Shown one piece after another: positions 47,536 to 59,870 of a DNA stretch of 64,000 nt. The notes beneath the pieces were generated by a model. It was given only the letters and a program-made list of their open reading frames with translations, was not told the DNA's origin and did not search any database. Position 1 is the first letter of the stretch, and the number at the start of each line of letters is the position of its first letter. The position numbers were made by a program, and so were the translations under genes. Origin of the DNA: Aphelocoma coerulescens (Eukaryota; Chordata; Aves; Passeriformes; Corvidae). The stretch lies in the NCBI RefSeq assembly GCF_041296385.1, contig NC_091016.1:20745497-20809496 (forward strand), given 5' to 3'.

Positions 47536-47558
47536 ACTAAATAACTACGTTATTTAGT
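47536..47558. repeat. Perfect 10-bp inverted repeat with 3-base loop
   Basis: ACTAAATAAC, TAC, GTTATTTAGT. AT-rich, in an AT-rich stretch. Confidence 0.85.
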
Positions 47559-49180
47559 GCAGGTATGGCTCTTAATTCTACATAATACTAAGGCTGCCCA
47601 ACACTCTCCATTTTGGATGTGTTTTCAGCTGCTGGTGGCGTTTCCAAACTTGTGTTCTATGCCACTGTCTGCCTCAGGTTAGTGAGCTCTGTAGAATACA
47701 GAGTATAAACAAAACACACCATGTACCCACAGAGCTTTGCCCAGATTAGATGAAATTGTAAATGATTAATTGAAAAAAATTCAGTTATCCATGCCATGCT
47801 TTGATGAGGGGATCTGAAGTATGATAGGAGGTAGGGTTTTTTTGTGTTAAAAATCCACTCATTGCTGTTGTAGTGAAAATCTGTAGCACATCAACCACCT
47901 TAAAAGATTTTGTGTATTTTCCCTTACCCTCCCTATCAAGATGCTTATTCTTAAGCTACTTACAGTTTATCACCTCAAGTCCCAGGGCTACTGTGACTTA
48001 GTCTGTGGGCACAATATTGGCAGTGGAGATTTCATCTTCTGCTTGGATTTCTGCTCGACTGGGGCAGCAGAAAGCAAGGACAACAGAGAGATCCCAGTGT
48101 CAGCAGTAACAAAAAGGATGGGCAGGGACTCTTTTTGGGGACACAGGCTTGCTTCTGCCATCATCTACATTTCCCATATTACTCTGGTAGATGGATTCCT
48201 GTGGAAAGCACGTGCATTTGGGAAGCTTTTATGTTGCTGAAATGCTGGAGGTGGATTATAAAGAGGGAAAGACTGGTTAGAGTGTTTTGAGGTGTGGGAA
48301 GAAGGAAGTTGCTAAGAGAAAAGACTAATTTGGGCTCCTAAATGTCTTATTACTTGCTCATGCATATTCCTAGTCCAAGGTTGAGAAAGAAATCACTGCA
48401 TATCCAGCTCTGACAGCATCCTAAAACCTGGATTCTACATTCTATCTTTCTTTCTCAGTGAGGAGGCAGGAGACCTCAGGCTGTGACTTCAGCTATGCAC
48501 CCACTTGTTGGGAAAGATGCTCCTGCATGTGCTCACATTTCTGGTTATGGATGCACAGGAATAAGCAGATAATTCTTATGTCCTTTATCCTCTCAGGACA
48601 AATGAGCACAGCTAAAAACCGTCAGAGCCTTGAGTGCAACATTTAGTACTTAGACAGCACATCTGAAAGAATATGGTAAATAGGGGAAGAGAAAAGACAC
48701 AGCTTGCTCAAAGAAATAACATTCTTCATTTCCCTCCCACCTCCCCCTCAGTCATCCGCTTCATGGAGCAAGTGAGTAAAAAATCATGATCCAGAGGGTA
48801 ATGGCTGAATAAGAGAGGCTCCCAGGTCCACTGCAGGCCTGCTATGCTTCAAAACATAGCTCTTGCTCAGCACTGACAGCTGAAACCTCATCTTTGTAAT
48901 CTATGGCCTGGCTGTGGAGTTCTCTGCTCTAATTATTCTGCATTTGTCTCTCCTCCCAGCCTGGAACAGGTTTTCAAAGGCCTGAGACCACTGGAACGGG
49001 GAAGATTTATGGAGTCAGTCAATGCTGGTTGCATTCTGCAGAACTTTGAATAAGAACCAAAAGACTATTTGACTCTTACAAGGGAAGTTTCCCTCTGATT
49101 CGAGTATTACTCACTTCCTGGTGCACTGAAGTTAAAGGATTAAGTAACTTTTCCCAAATATAGAATGGATCACACCCAAT

Positions 49181-49196
49181 CACACACACACACACA
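49181..49196. repeat. CA dinucleotide microsatellite, 8 units
   Basis: Eight perfect CA units; a normal short microsatellite. Confidence 0.95.
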
Positions 49197-51291
49197 GTGC
49201 TGCCTTCTTTAAGTGAAGCATCTGAGGAGGAAAATGAGATTACAAATTTAGGAGTATAATGAGATCAAGTTAAATTCACACCATTTACCCGCCTAGGCAC
49301 AATCTATGTCATTAGGAAAGATTAATTTTTTTGTTGCAATTTCTAATCTCATTATACCTTTTGTCACAAGAATGATTTATCAGAATTTCAATACTTAATG
49401 CCATACATTTTGTATATTCACTTGGCTTCTCCAGTATTTTATATTTTCATTAGCTGGTATCCACTCACTCATACCATACCACTCAGCACAGCTATAAATA
49501 GAGAGACCAACCAACCAAATCACACAATATTGAAAAGGTCAAAGTAGTATATTACATTACTATAACTTAGAGAATACTCTTTGCAAGGTATTAAAACTTT
49601 GACTCCTTATTTATGTGACAACGAAAGTAAAGAAAATAGGAGCCCCTGTGAAATAATCACATCATTACCAGACGTCCTTGGGAAACTGAGGGATTGTAAA
49701 CCCCTCAACATTATTATCTTTACAGCTTAATATAAATTCATGTTGTTCTTTAGGTACTATCATAGGCTAAGTTAGGTACTGTGTATCTTATGCTCAGACC
49801 ATGGTCTGTTCACTACCACTTTTTATGCTTTTAAATACAAATATTCGAGAAGCTCTTAAGGAATAATTACAAGCAAATTTTTTGAAGTCAGAAACCTCTT
49901 TTAGCTAACTTGTAAAGAAATTTATCCAGAAACTAAAAATTTGTGAAACTTAAGATAAGGATTATTACTACTGACTCCTTCCCTCCACCAAGAGAATAAG
50001 AGAATTATGGCCTTTCTCTCAAAGTCTGTGGAAAGGATCTGTTTGAGCTCAGTGGCTGTGTCGTCACAAAATGCTTTTAGGGTGACGGTGAGCACAGGCT
50101 GTTTTGCAATACATCCACCATCCTGTTCCCTCTAAAGACACCCTTGTCTGCATGGTGAAATGTGTATCCCACCTCTTTCCTCGCAGCCCAGGATTCCTAA
50201 GAGATCAGGTATACACTGCAGAAACACCTGAAAATCCACAGTAACCTTCCCAGGCCCAGGTTCAGTCAGGTGGCTGATGTGTGCCTTGCATCACTGCCCC
50301 TGTACCCAGTGCTGTTTGATCCTGCAGAAGTCTCTGGCTCACATGAAAGTCTCTCTGCTAAGTCATCTACAGGCATGAGGTTTTACACAAAGAACAAAAG
50401 TACAGCTGGGATCTTCAAGACTAGAAGAGCTGTCCCAGACATAGCAGTCATGGCCCACATGAGACAATACTCACAGCTGTAAAGATTCACAGAGTAAAAG
50501 GGGATGTTTTTAAAACCGTGAAAAAAATTGAAATGGAAGGAACAATGTTAAAGGGATAAAGAGAGAAGACGCCAGTTGGGCTTTTTGAGATAACTGCAGG
50601 AGAACTGAGCTTACTACTCAACCCATAGTGCACCTTTGGGATGTTCCAGGCCACCCTGAACCCCTGGGCAAGTTTAGGCATCCACAACCCAACATGCTGT
50701 GGAAGAGGTACTGGAGGCTGCCCTGCTTTCTCCCTGTGTAGACAGGGGCAATCTGTATTTAGCCAGCTTATGTTTGATTAGATCCTGGCATTATACAGTA
50801 CTGTAGGTTTGGGGAATCAATAATAATGCCATTACAAAGGACTTAATAAATGGAATTGCAATTAACTTAACAGATAACTAAGAAATAAGCTCAGCTAATA
50901 TTAAGACAACAGCAAACAGTGACCTCATTTCTATTTTATGAGCCTCACTGTCTTCCATGAGAGAACACACAATTCCCAGTGAGCAAGAGGGGATGCCAGG
51001 ATAACTCTTTGAGGACTATCCACAATTTCCAGTTTGAAACACCACAGTTGCAACAATGCACGGCCAGATTAACTACTGCAGAGCTGGAGCTGATCTGGCA
51101 TCTCTCCCTTTCTCCCACTGAGTCCCTGTTAAGAGATCAGAGAGGCTGAACAAAACCAAAGCTGCAGTGTCTGCAGGCAGTACAGCTGAATAGCCACATT
51201 TACCTGCTGATGCTACTTAGGTGCTTATATGGCAAAACGAGCCTACAGCTTCTATTTTTCATACATGAGACTTGAAGGTTGGGTATGGCTT

Positions 51292-51410
51292 GGGGTTTTT
51301 TTTGGGGGGGGTTGCTTTGGGGGCCTTTTGATGAGCTTTTTTTGGTGGGGTACATTGTTTTTGGTTTGATGCCATTTGTGGGTTGGTTTCTTTTTTTTTA
51401 GAAAAGTACT
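51292..51410 (+). repeat. G/T-rich low-complexity patch with G-runs
   Basis: Plus strand has G-runs of 4 (51292-51295), 8 (51304-51311), 5 (51319-51323) and 4 near 51347, separated by T-rich spacers. It could fold as a G-quadruplex. The antisense frame here is Lys/Pro-rich for this reason only. Confidence 0.8.
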
Positions 51411-52839
51411 TGATAAGACCTTGCTTAAGGCCTTGTCTACACGAAAATAATGTCCTAGTAGAAGTGATGCAGCCTCCTCCCCTGACAGTGACACCTCCAA
51501 TATAGATGCCATTATTTTAATAGCGAGGTTGTGCACACCCTGCTAAACAGTTTACTGAGGAAGGGATTATACTCTACCTGTGTCACACAATTTTCAGATT
51601 AGAAAACTAAGGCTGTACTCTTACAACTGACTAAATGTCCATAGGTAAGATGAGCAAGTAATTTGCCAGGAAGAAGACTTAAAAAATAAAAAACCTGCCA
51701 AAAATAAAAAGCAACACCAGGCTTTTATCTTTGCCAGCAAAGGTTACCCAGGAGAGAGCAAGAGAGAGAAATGTGAAGTAGTGCATCTCCTGGCTAATCC
51801 ATGCTTCCTGAAGATTCCCACCCTGAGCTGATGCCTTGGCACTGTTCTGGCAAGGCTCTGGACCCTCTGGCAGAGCAGGTGGCTGTGGGTGGCTGCTCCA
51901 CCGTCCTCCCACTCCCAGCAGATTTGCTGGCACTGGGGGCGTGGAAAGAGAGCTCCACCTGAGCAAACCGAGCCCCTCCACTTTTGGGAGGATGGCTGGA
52001 GGGATGCAGAGCATGCCTTATGGAATTTTGCTTTGAATCCTGCAGCATATGGAAATGGGTCTGCAAGAAAAATGAGAAATATTTAGAAACAGTTGGAAAG
52101 GCTGTCATTGAAATTTATCCTGGCTATGTCTAAACATGGAAAAGGACAACAGAAACCAATGTTAACTTCAGAAAAACGTAAAGAGAACTGACTCTGCAAC
52201 AAGCAGAAGGCTTATTTCTTTTTAAGTATAAACAATCTGGTGAGGAGGAAGAAAGGCAGAACTATAAAAATAAGCCAAGGCAAGTAAAAAATAATGAGGG
52301 TAAGAATTAATAATACTCTGCATCAGTTTGCAGAGGTTTTTTTTTCTTGTACAGCAGTCTCCAAATATAACTTTATGGGAGAAACCAGACAAAATATTTC
52401 TGTTCTGAGCTATCACAGTGGGAACTGGCTTAAAAGGAAATTCTGCTGGAGGAAGGGGATAGCCTTGAGGTGTGGACAAGCTTTTTAGACACCTTCCGTG
52501 GGAGACTAATCTTTCTGTACTCCTTACACAGTCAATGGCAAGAGACACCAGCCTCCACAGGACAGTTCAATACCCCTAAATGCAGGTGACATGGCCTCCT
52601 TATGTACAGTAAGGATAAAGGCTGTAACAAGTCACAAAACTTGGACCATTTTCTTCAAGCTTTTCCCATTTGGAGGCCTGAGCTGAATTACAGATGGAAC
52701 AAACATCGCTGCCTTCAGGGGGAGTTAAGGAAATGGGTGTGAAGACACAGAACCCTCATTTGATGCTTCTTCCATTTTTCTGTCCCCTAAGTGCATCACT
52801 GTGTGTTAAACCCCCTCCCCCCCTTGTCTTTGGTTTTTT

Positions 52840-52857
52840 GTTTTTTTTTTTTTTTTT
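52840..52857 (+). repeat. Poly-T tract, after a C-run
   Basis: Eighteen T residues preceded at 52811-52822 by a C-rich run. The polypyrimidine region is about 50 bp long in total. Confidence 0.95.
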
Positions 52858-55800
52858 CTCCCCTCATCTCTGTAATATTTCTTTTCACTTCAGTGCCACA
52901 GGCAGTCACAGGCAATGGGAGCTTCCAGGCTGCAAGTTGCAAAAGTGCAGAGCACCCCCTTCTTTATTCAGATTTCCTCTCCCACCAAGGTTTTGTGCTG
53001 GTGGAGAGGTCCTAGCCATAGGAAGCAACCCTTTATCCAGAACAATAAGCCTTGCAACAGAAGCATCCCTTGTGCAGTGTCTCTAGTTCCACGGCAGAAA
53101 TTTTGTTCCCAGGGAGCTTGTAAAAAAAATATCACAAAGACAGTAGAAAAAATTAGTGTGAAAGCAGCCTAACAAAATATTTGAAATATCAAGATTAACA
53201 ATAACTGTAAATAAGGCTAAGGACAGAAGTAGAGATAATTGCTTCTCATATGAATACCATAGCATTTACCACTTTCCATAGATGCCAAACAGACAAGATT
53301 ATCTAGATTTTCAAATGAGTTTATCTGTGACCAATTGGCTGAATGGATTGACAAAAATAATGTAAAATGCTAAATGTGAAGCATATTTAGTATGGAAACA
53401 CCATGGCAGATAATGCTGTAATTACTGTATGCAGTTGCTGAATCTAACAATATAAATTCAGTGCCAAGTATGAGTTTCTTTTCCACAGCTAGGGAGAGTC
53501 AGAGCAACTTAAATTGCCCTGTATTTCTGTTACAAAGAAAGCTCATTTTTAAATTATGTATGCATATAAATTCCAGAAAAACCATAGGATTCTTCTGCTT
53601 TCCTTACTTCCCACACTGTATCTGAGAACACCAACTTTTTTCATTTATTTCACTTTCCCTTGAAGGACTCTGACAGAGATGCAGTTTCACTTCGGAGACC
53701 AACTCATTGAATTTACTTTTTTCTAAGCCTATTACCCAATAACTTAGCATTGTGCAACTACCCAGAAAAAACTAAACAGAAAAATCATCATGTAGATATT
53801 TGCAGAAATATACAAGCGATCCTTTACTTCACATACATCCATGATTTTCAGCTGATAACTTATGTTCAGATTCTAACTTTCAAATTCACTGGTTACTCAT
53901 AATCCTTTCTGACAGATGACAGGCACCACATCACATCCTGCGTTTTTCCACCTTCTGCAGTACACAATTTCTGGACATGACTGCAATCAGTGGGCAAACT
54001 GCAGTTTCATTTTGGTAAAAACTTCTCAATAAAACTTAGTTGCCTACACATTTCTGCAAAAATTAATTGAAGAATTTGGATTACTAATCTTTTGACTTGC
54101 TGATAATGCGTGGCATGGTTTAGGAATTCCTGGGGAAAAACAAAAATGAAAATCAGAAGCAATCATTGAGTAATATATCATTTATTTAGTGTATTACATC
54201 AGTTTTTCAAATCTTCCTGACTCATAATAGAGCAAGCATACCCAATGCTGTAGAAATGTGGCATTTCCTAGCCTTCACTGCACACATGTCGAAGCACCAT
54301 CCTCAGTTAAGCCATCCCATGACATATGGGAAAAAACGTACCTGACATAGCAGGAAAACAAATTTGGACTGATAATGCAGCACATCTGTACAGCAGGACA
54401 AGAGACAGAATATGTCACGCAGAGGGGATGGAGGAGAAAAAGGAAAAGATGTGGAACCTAGTTAAAGTACAAGTGAAACTCTTTGTGGCTGAGGCAAGTG
54501 CAACCAATGACAACTCCTATAATTTTTCATTGTTTATAAGGGAAACATTTAAATAATTTCATGGTGTTTCCCTCCCATCCTTCTCATCCCTCTCTTCCTC
54601 CACTTGCAACTTGTCTCACATCACACCTTTTGTTTGTTAAGGTCATTTGTGAGACATCTTCCTTTACACCTGAATAAGGCCACACTGAATACTGTGCACT
54701 AAAATATGAAACAATAACCTGTTTCCTAAAAATACCTCGACCAGTTAGAACTAGGAAAACAAGGGAGAATTCTTCTACTTTGCAAGTAGGGGTATGTGGC
54801 GAGGTGACATATTTTCCTCTTTCTTTAGGTTAAATATACTTGTTATTTACATGAAATCCATCTGCTACAACATCCTACATGCCCAGGAGGACCATACAGT
54901 TAAAACATATCAAACCCACATTATTGTGCCTTTCCATACTGTGACATATTAAAAAGGATTTTAGGACTGGGCTGTCAGACATGCACAACAGATTAATTGC
55001 TGGGTTAGCATGAACATACAGTACACCACAATCCATGAAAGGATACCATTAATATATAGCAATACAAGTAGACATAAAAAGAGATTGACATTTAACCCTG
55101 GATTTTAGCCCTTCCCATATTTTTGGCCTTTCAGTGACTAAATTCTTTGGAGTTAGCAACAGCAAGCTAGGCTAAAAATATTCCACCTGTGAATTAGTGC
55201 TCCATTTTTTTCAAGTGCCTAAAAGGGATACAGAACCATCTATGGGAGCAGACATACTCAAAGCACAAGCAAAACCTGGTTTTGCCTGGAAAAACTGGAC
55301 AATTGCCAAAGTTAGCTGCTCCTCTACTTGACCACATATGTAGAAGGTTACAGTGCATGACTTGTATGGACATTGGGGGAAATAAATAATTATTTCTATG
55401 CTTTTAATATTCAAAAGCAAAATGGAAGAAAATGTTCAAAAAAATCTGTGCTTACCTCCCCCACTCAAATCTTCCATATATTGAGATTTTGTGTTATATG
55501 GCTTTTGCTCCAGTAAGAACAGTGTTTAGGGAAGGAAGATGACACTGTCCATGTGGTAGGAGGAAAATAAAAAGCACTGTTAGGTGCTTGGCAGCAATAT
55601 GGACAGATATATTTCCTTTCAATGGCAAATGCCTATTGAATCTACCAGTCATACACACATATCTCAGTAGATATGGCTACATTTTCCTCTTGACTTTGCT
55701 ATCAAAGTGTTTCTTTGCCACATTTATATGTCCCTCAAAAATATACACAGAAAACAAAAGGTCTTTTTGATCAGATGAGAGGTTCCTTTGCAAGTTCTTT

Positions 55801-58800
55801 TTGCTCATTTATCTAAAAGCCATGTAAAAACTGTCTCAAGATGTTCCCAAATTGCTTTCATACTTGTTTTGCTGAAATCCTGTTAATTCCCGTTTAACTG
55901 CATGTCTTGCTGTTGTCATTTACACACCTTCCACACGGCAGGATGCTGCAGGACATATTGTGCTTGCTGACAAATTTTTTTGAAGGAAATCCTTGCAATC
56001 AGCTGTCCAACATATGAAGCTACATTTGACCACAGGGCATAGAACGAGGGAATTGTTTTTATGAACAAGGAAATCAAAACTGTTCCTCCATAAAGTTCTG
56101 GGAGGAAAGAGGGGGAGGGGGAAAGAAGCACAAACCCCTACATCTCTAAGAGCATAATGAAAAGAAAAATAAATCCTTTCTAAAGGTCTGAGGTTAAGAA
56201 GTACTGAGTTCCAAAATCCCAGAGGCCAATGGAAGCTGAAAGCATTCAATATCCATTTGGACTGGTCCTATTACTTCACTGTTCAGACCTCACTATTTGC
56301 AGCATGTATTTTCTAGCACACAGAAGAAATTGGTGCTGATTACAATAGCAGCATTTTGGGGATGGCAGTAGTAACCACTGCTAACTGCTAAACACAAATT
56401 AAAGACAAACTTCAGAGCCTATTTAGCACACCATTTCCACATGCAGCTTGATTAAGACAGAAAATGACTCAGTCTGTTGCAGCACACTCCACAAGAAGTA
56501 CAGAAGCGAATTGAAGACAGTAACAGGTAAATAGATGATTCAGGAAGAAGCTGAATTTAGACAAATGATATTGACTTAAAAGTTCAGGTTTTCTCCCTGT
56601 TCAGTTTTCTGAGGTCACACTGGCTCTGCTGAACAACTAGGCTTTGTTTTCTGCTGTGAAAGGGGAACATCACTGAAGCCAGCAGACACATCATCTGCAA
56701 AGAAAAGGTCACTGTTACAAAGCCAAATTAAGACCCAGTCCAAAGTGTTTTGTCTGTTTCAAAGCAGGCTGGTATTCTTTTACAGTGAATTTTCATAGGG
56801 ATAAAACTCCTGCTCACTTGACGAGAAAGACTAACAATACATACTACATAAATAGCAATGGTTCACAAATAACTTAGTAATATTTAATTAAAGTATCTAC
56901 ATGAAAGCAAATAACATCTCTGTGCTATGTCAAGTATTAAAGCACTTAAATCCTTCTTTCAGAGGATGTGGCTGAGCTATTAACTCAGGCTTATTTTATG
57001 GTTTCATCCAGGAGTCACAACTCAGAGCACATCCAACCACCTAATTCCAAAATACTCTACTAGGAACCTTGCCTCTAACCTTTGTGGAAATGTATTCAGG
57101 ACTCTCCATTCACGACTTAAAAGGCTTTTCTTAGGCACCACACTCCTCAACGTGTAGAATTTACACATCCAGTCATAACAATATCTTATTTTCTTCTGTG
57201 TCCACTCTGAAAACTATTTCAGGAAGTCCCCCATTTGTCAAATTGTCAGCAAGCTTTATATGACTTTTTTATTTATTTTTATTCTTTCCTAAAGAAAACA
57301 GTATTTAATCTATGAACAAGAGTGTGCATGAAATATTTCTCATTGTATGACAATGTTTTACTAGTTCATCTTCAAAAAACCACAAAAAAAAAGTCTGAAG
57401 ACTAAAGTCAGGAAGATGTTACAATATTTGGGCAACAGGAACACTAGCTTGGTGTCTTTAGAGGGGCAGGGAATGAGCCTTGCATCTTACACATGGTTTC
57501 ATTGTGTGCAATCCCAGTGGTAGAAAAGGAAGTGGCAATTATTTTTTAACAGATCTTTCCACCTAGGCTAGAGGAAAATGCAGATTTAATGTAGCTACTG
57601 CAAACATAAAAACATAGAGGAGGTACCTCTACAAACTCCCAGCCTGTGCTGTTGTGGGCAACCTGAGGCCACAGCAAGTCTCTGAAAGAGTGAAAGGAAT
57701 TAATTATTGTTGTACACAGTTGTAACAATGCAAAGGTATTAATTTTTTGTGTGAACCTTTGCCATCCATTGCTTGGAACATGTTTGTATGCATAGAACCT
57801 CTCTAATGTTTAACTGTTATAATAAAGATGCTTCATCAAAATAACAAAACAAGATATTCACTCTTCTGTGTGCAGGAAAGTTGATAAAATGAAGGAGCTG
57901 GACCTCTGCTTTGGTGCCCACCCTGGCAGAGAGATAACAAATGAATAGAAGATACTGTGCAGCTCTAGGGCAACTGAGAAGCATCTCTTCTCATCTCCAC
58001 AGAGCAATTGCACGTGGCAGGAAATCCTGTGCTGATGAAACAGCACCCATTGAGATGTTCCAGGTTTGGGAAGACAGCTGAACAGTGGTGAGAAGGTATG
58101 AAAAAATTCAAGATGTTCTTATTCCTAGACTTTATACCACTACTAATGCTATGTTTTAAAACTTTCCCTATTTATAAACTTCCTGTGCTTTTGTCTGGCT
58201 CCTTCAGCTGAGCTACAACACTTTTGCAAAGTCTTCCTCCCATCCCAGCCCCAACCTGTGCCTGCCATGACAGCTCTAACTCAGGTCTCCTTTACTGCTG
58301 ACTACAGAATTTTTCTCCCAGCACTGCCACTGCTCACAGATGTCTTTGTTTAACTTGAATATTCCTTAGCATCTGCCAGCATTTTCCCCTAGCTAAATTC
58401 CTACTAAATGCACTTTACTTCTCTAAGCCTCGTCAGCTATTGCTCTAAATGCATCCCTTCAAGAGAAAAAAAAATCTCCACCTGTCTTTAATATGTGTAT
58501 CAATAAAAGGAGGATTAGAAATCTGCACTTCTAGGCTGTTAAACAAACTCTCTTCTGCCTCCATTTATTCACCCATAAAATGGCTATAATATTTACTACA
58601 ATATCTCAAAGAACAGTTAAAAAGCTTAATGCTATTAATTCAATACTACTGATTCTGTCTTGCTACAGGGAATATATAAACATTTCCATGCCAGGTCGAT
58701 ATATATTTATAAGATTTATAGTTTACGGTTTGTAGTCATTAGTATAACATTATTTGCAAGGTTAATACCCCAATCTTATGGAGCAGAAGGTAGTATCTGC

Positions 58801-59505
58801 ATTATAGGCAAGATTATATTCTTGTTTTCTAGCTATTCCTTTTAAGTGAGTCTGTAACATTTATTTTCTCCTATAGGGCAGTATTATTAATAAATACATA
58901 CTGCCAGGCTTTAATTTATGTAAAAGCCCATTGTTTTTAAAGAACTTCTCTGCAAAAAAATTAATCCTTTTTCTTTTTTTAACACATATTACAGAATCTT
59001 TTTCTTACAGCTGCTTTAGCAAGGTTTTCCCTTAGGTCTGTATATTATACAAATGTTTTCAAAAGAAAGTAAAAAAAACCCCAAAAAACAAAACCCACCA
59101 AAATGAAGAATCAGTAACCAGTAGAAGTACACAGAACACCATTGTACCCTAAAGACAAGAAATACTATTATTGCTAAAATCACAGACCTGAAGATGTGCT
59201 TTAAAAAAAAAGTAAAAATAGGTGACTTCCAGGTTTGATTGTGCAGCCCATATGTGCTGTAACGTGAGACCGTCCTCTGCCTCTCGAAAGGAAGGAGGGC
59301 TGCCTTTAGCTGTGCTAATCTTCTCCAGGAGTTATTCTGCTCTGTACAGGGGATGACTGTCAGCCATTTCCAGCACTAATTGGACTCAAGTATGGTACGA
59401 CCTAATTTCTCAGCATATACCACAGAGTTCTGAGATTCCTGAATGCTTCAGCCCTTGGAGAGTTTTGTTGTTTTCTATTAGCTACAACTTCTCTGTCTCT
59501 GACTG

Positions 59506-59518
59506 CCAGCAGAGGGAG
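59506..59518 (+). promoter_or_regulatory. CTCF-like motif
   Basis: CCAGCAGAGGGAG matches the core CTCF consensus at 12 of 13 positions, the exception being an A where C is usual. Single short motif matches occur by chance often in 64 kb. Confidence 0.25.
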
Positions 59519-59679
59519 AAAATGGAATGTGAAGCTGAGAACATAATACAACACACCATCTCTCATCCACACTGCTGAAATAAATATGATGCGGTTTCAA
59601 CCATTTCTTTTCTAGGGCAGGGTACACTCATTCTAAGTTTCCCAGTCTAAAAGTAATATGATTAAATTTGGTGGCTTGG

Positions 59680-59870
59680 TTTTTTTTCCCCCTCTCTCTC
59701 CTGTCTTTTTTCCACCCTCTCTCCCCTTTTGCCTTTCGTTCCATGCAGGCGGAATCTTTATGAGACATATAAAGAGTGGAAGAATTATGCAGGGGGGTTT
59801 ATTACGAAACTAGAAATCATTTCATTGGCATTAATGGGAAAGTCTGTCTTTTGGAGAGCTCCACATTTCT
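59680..59870 (+). other. Possible exon: strong splice-acceptor shape with a following open frame
   Basis: A pyrimidine tract of about 65 bp ends in TGCAG at 59744-59748. One frame after it stays open for about 40 codons, with an unremarkable composition (Tyr/Trp/Lys-rich, including NLYETYKEWKN), and ends at TAG near 59870. I find no clear donor and recognise no protein family. It may be an exon of an unknown transcript, or chance. Confidence 0.2.

Larger units (their letters stand above)
46799..52839. other. Unique-looking non-coding DNA, no gene recognised
   Basis: 6 kb of AT-rich sequence. It holds a 34-A tract, a 16-bp CA repeat, an AT palindrome and a G/T-rich patch, listed separately. 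Open frames reach 111 codons (51679-52014 minus) and show nothing recognisable. Confidence 0.55.

Noticed and set aside
54112..54140. CATGGTTTAGGAAT, matching one end of LTR B in reverse
   Set aside because: Only about 14 bases match; the following sequence does not continue the LTR.
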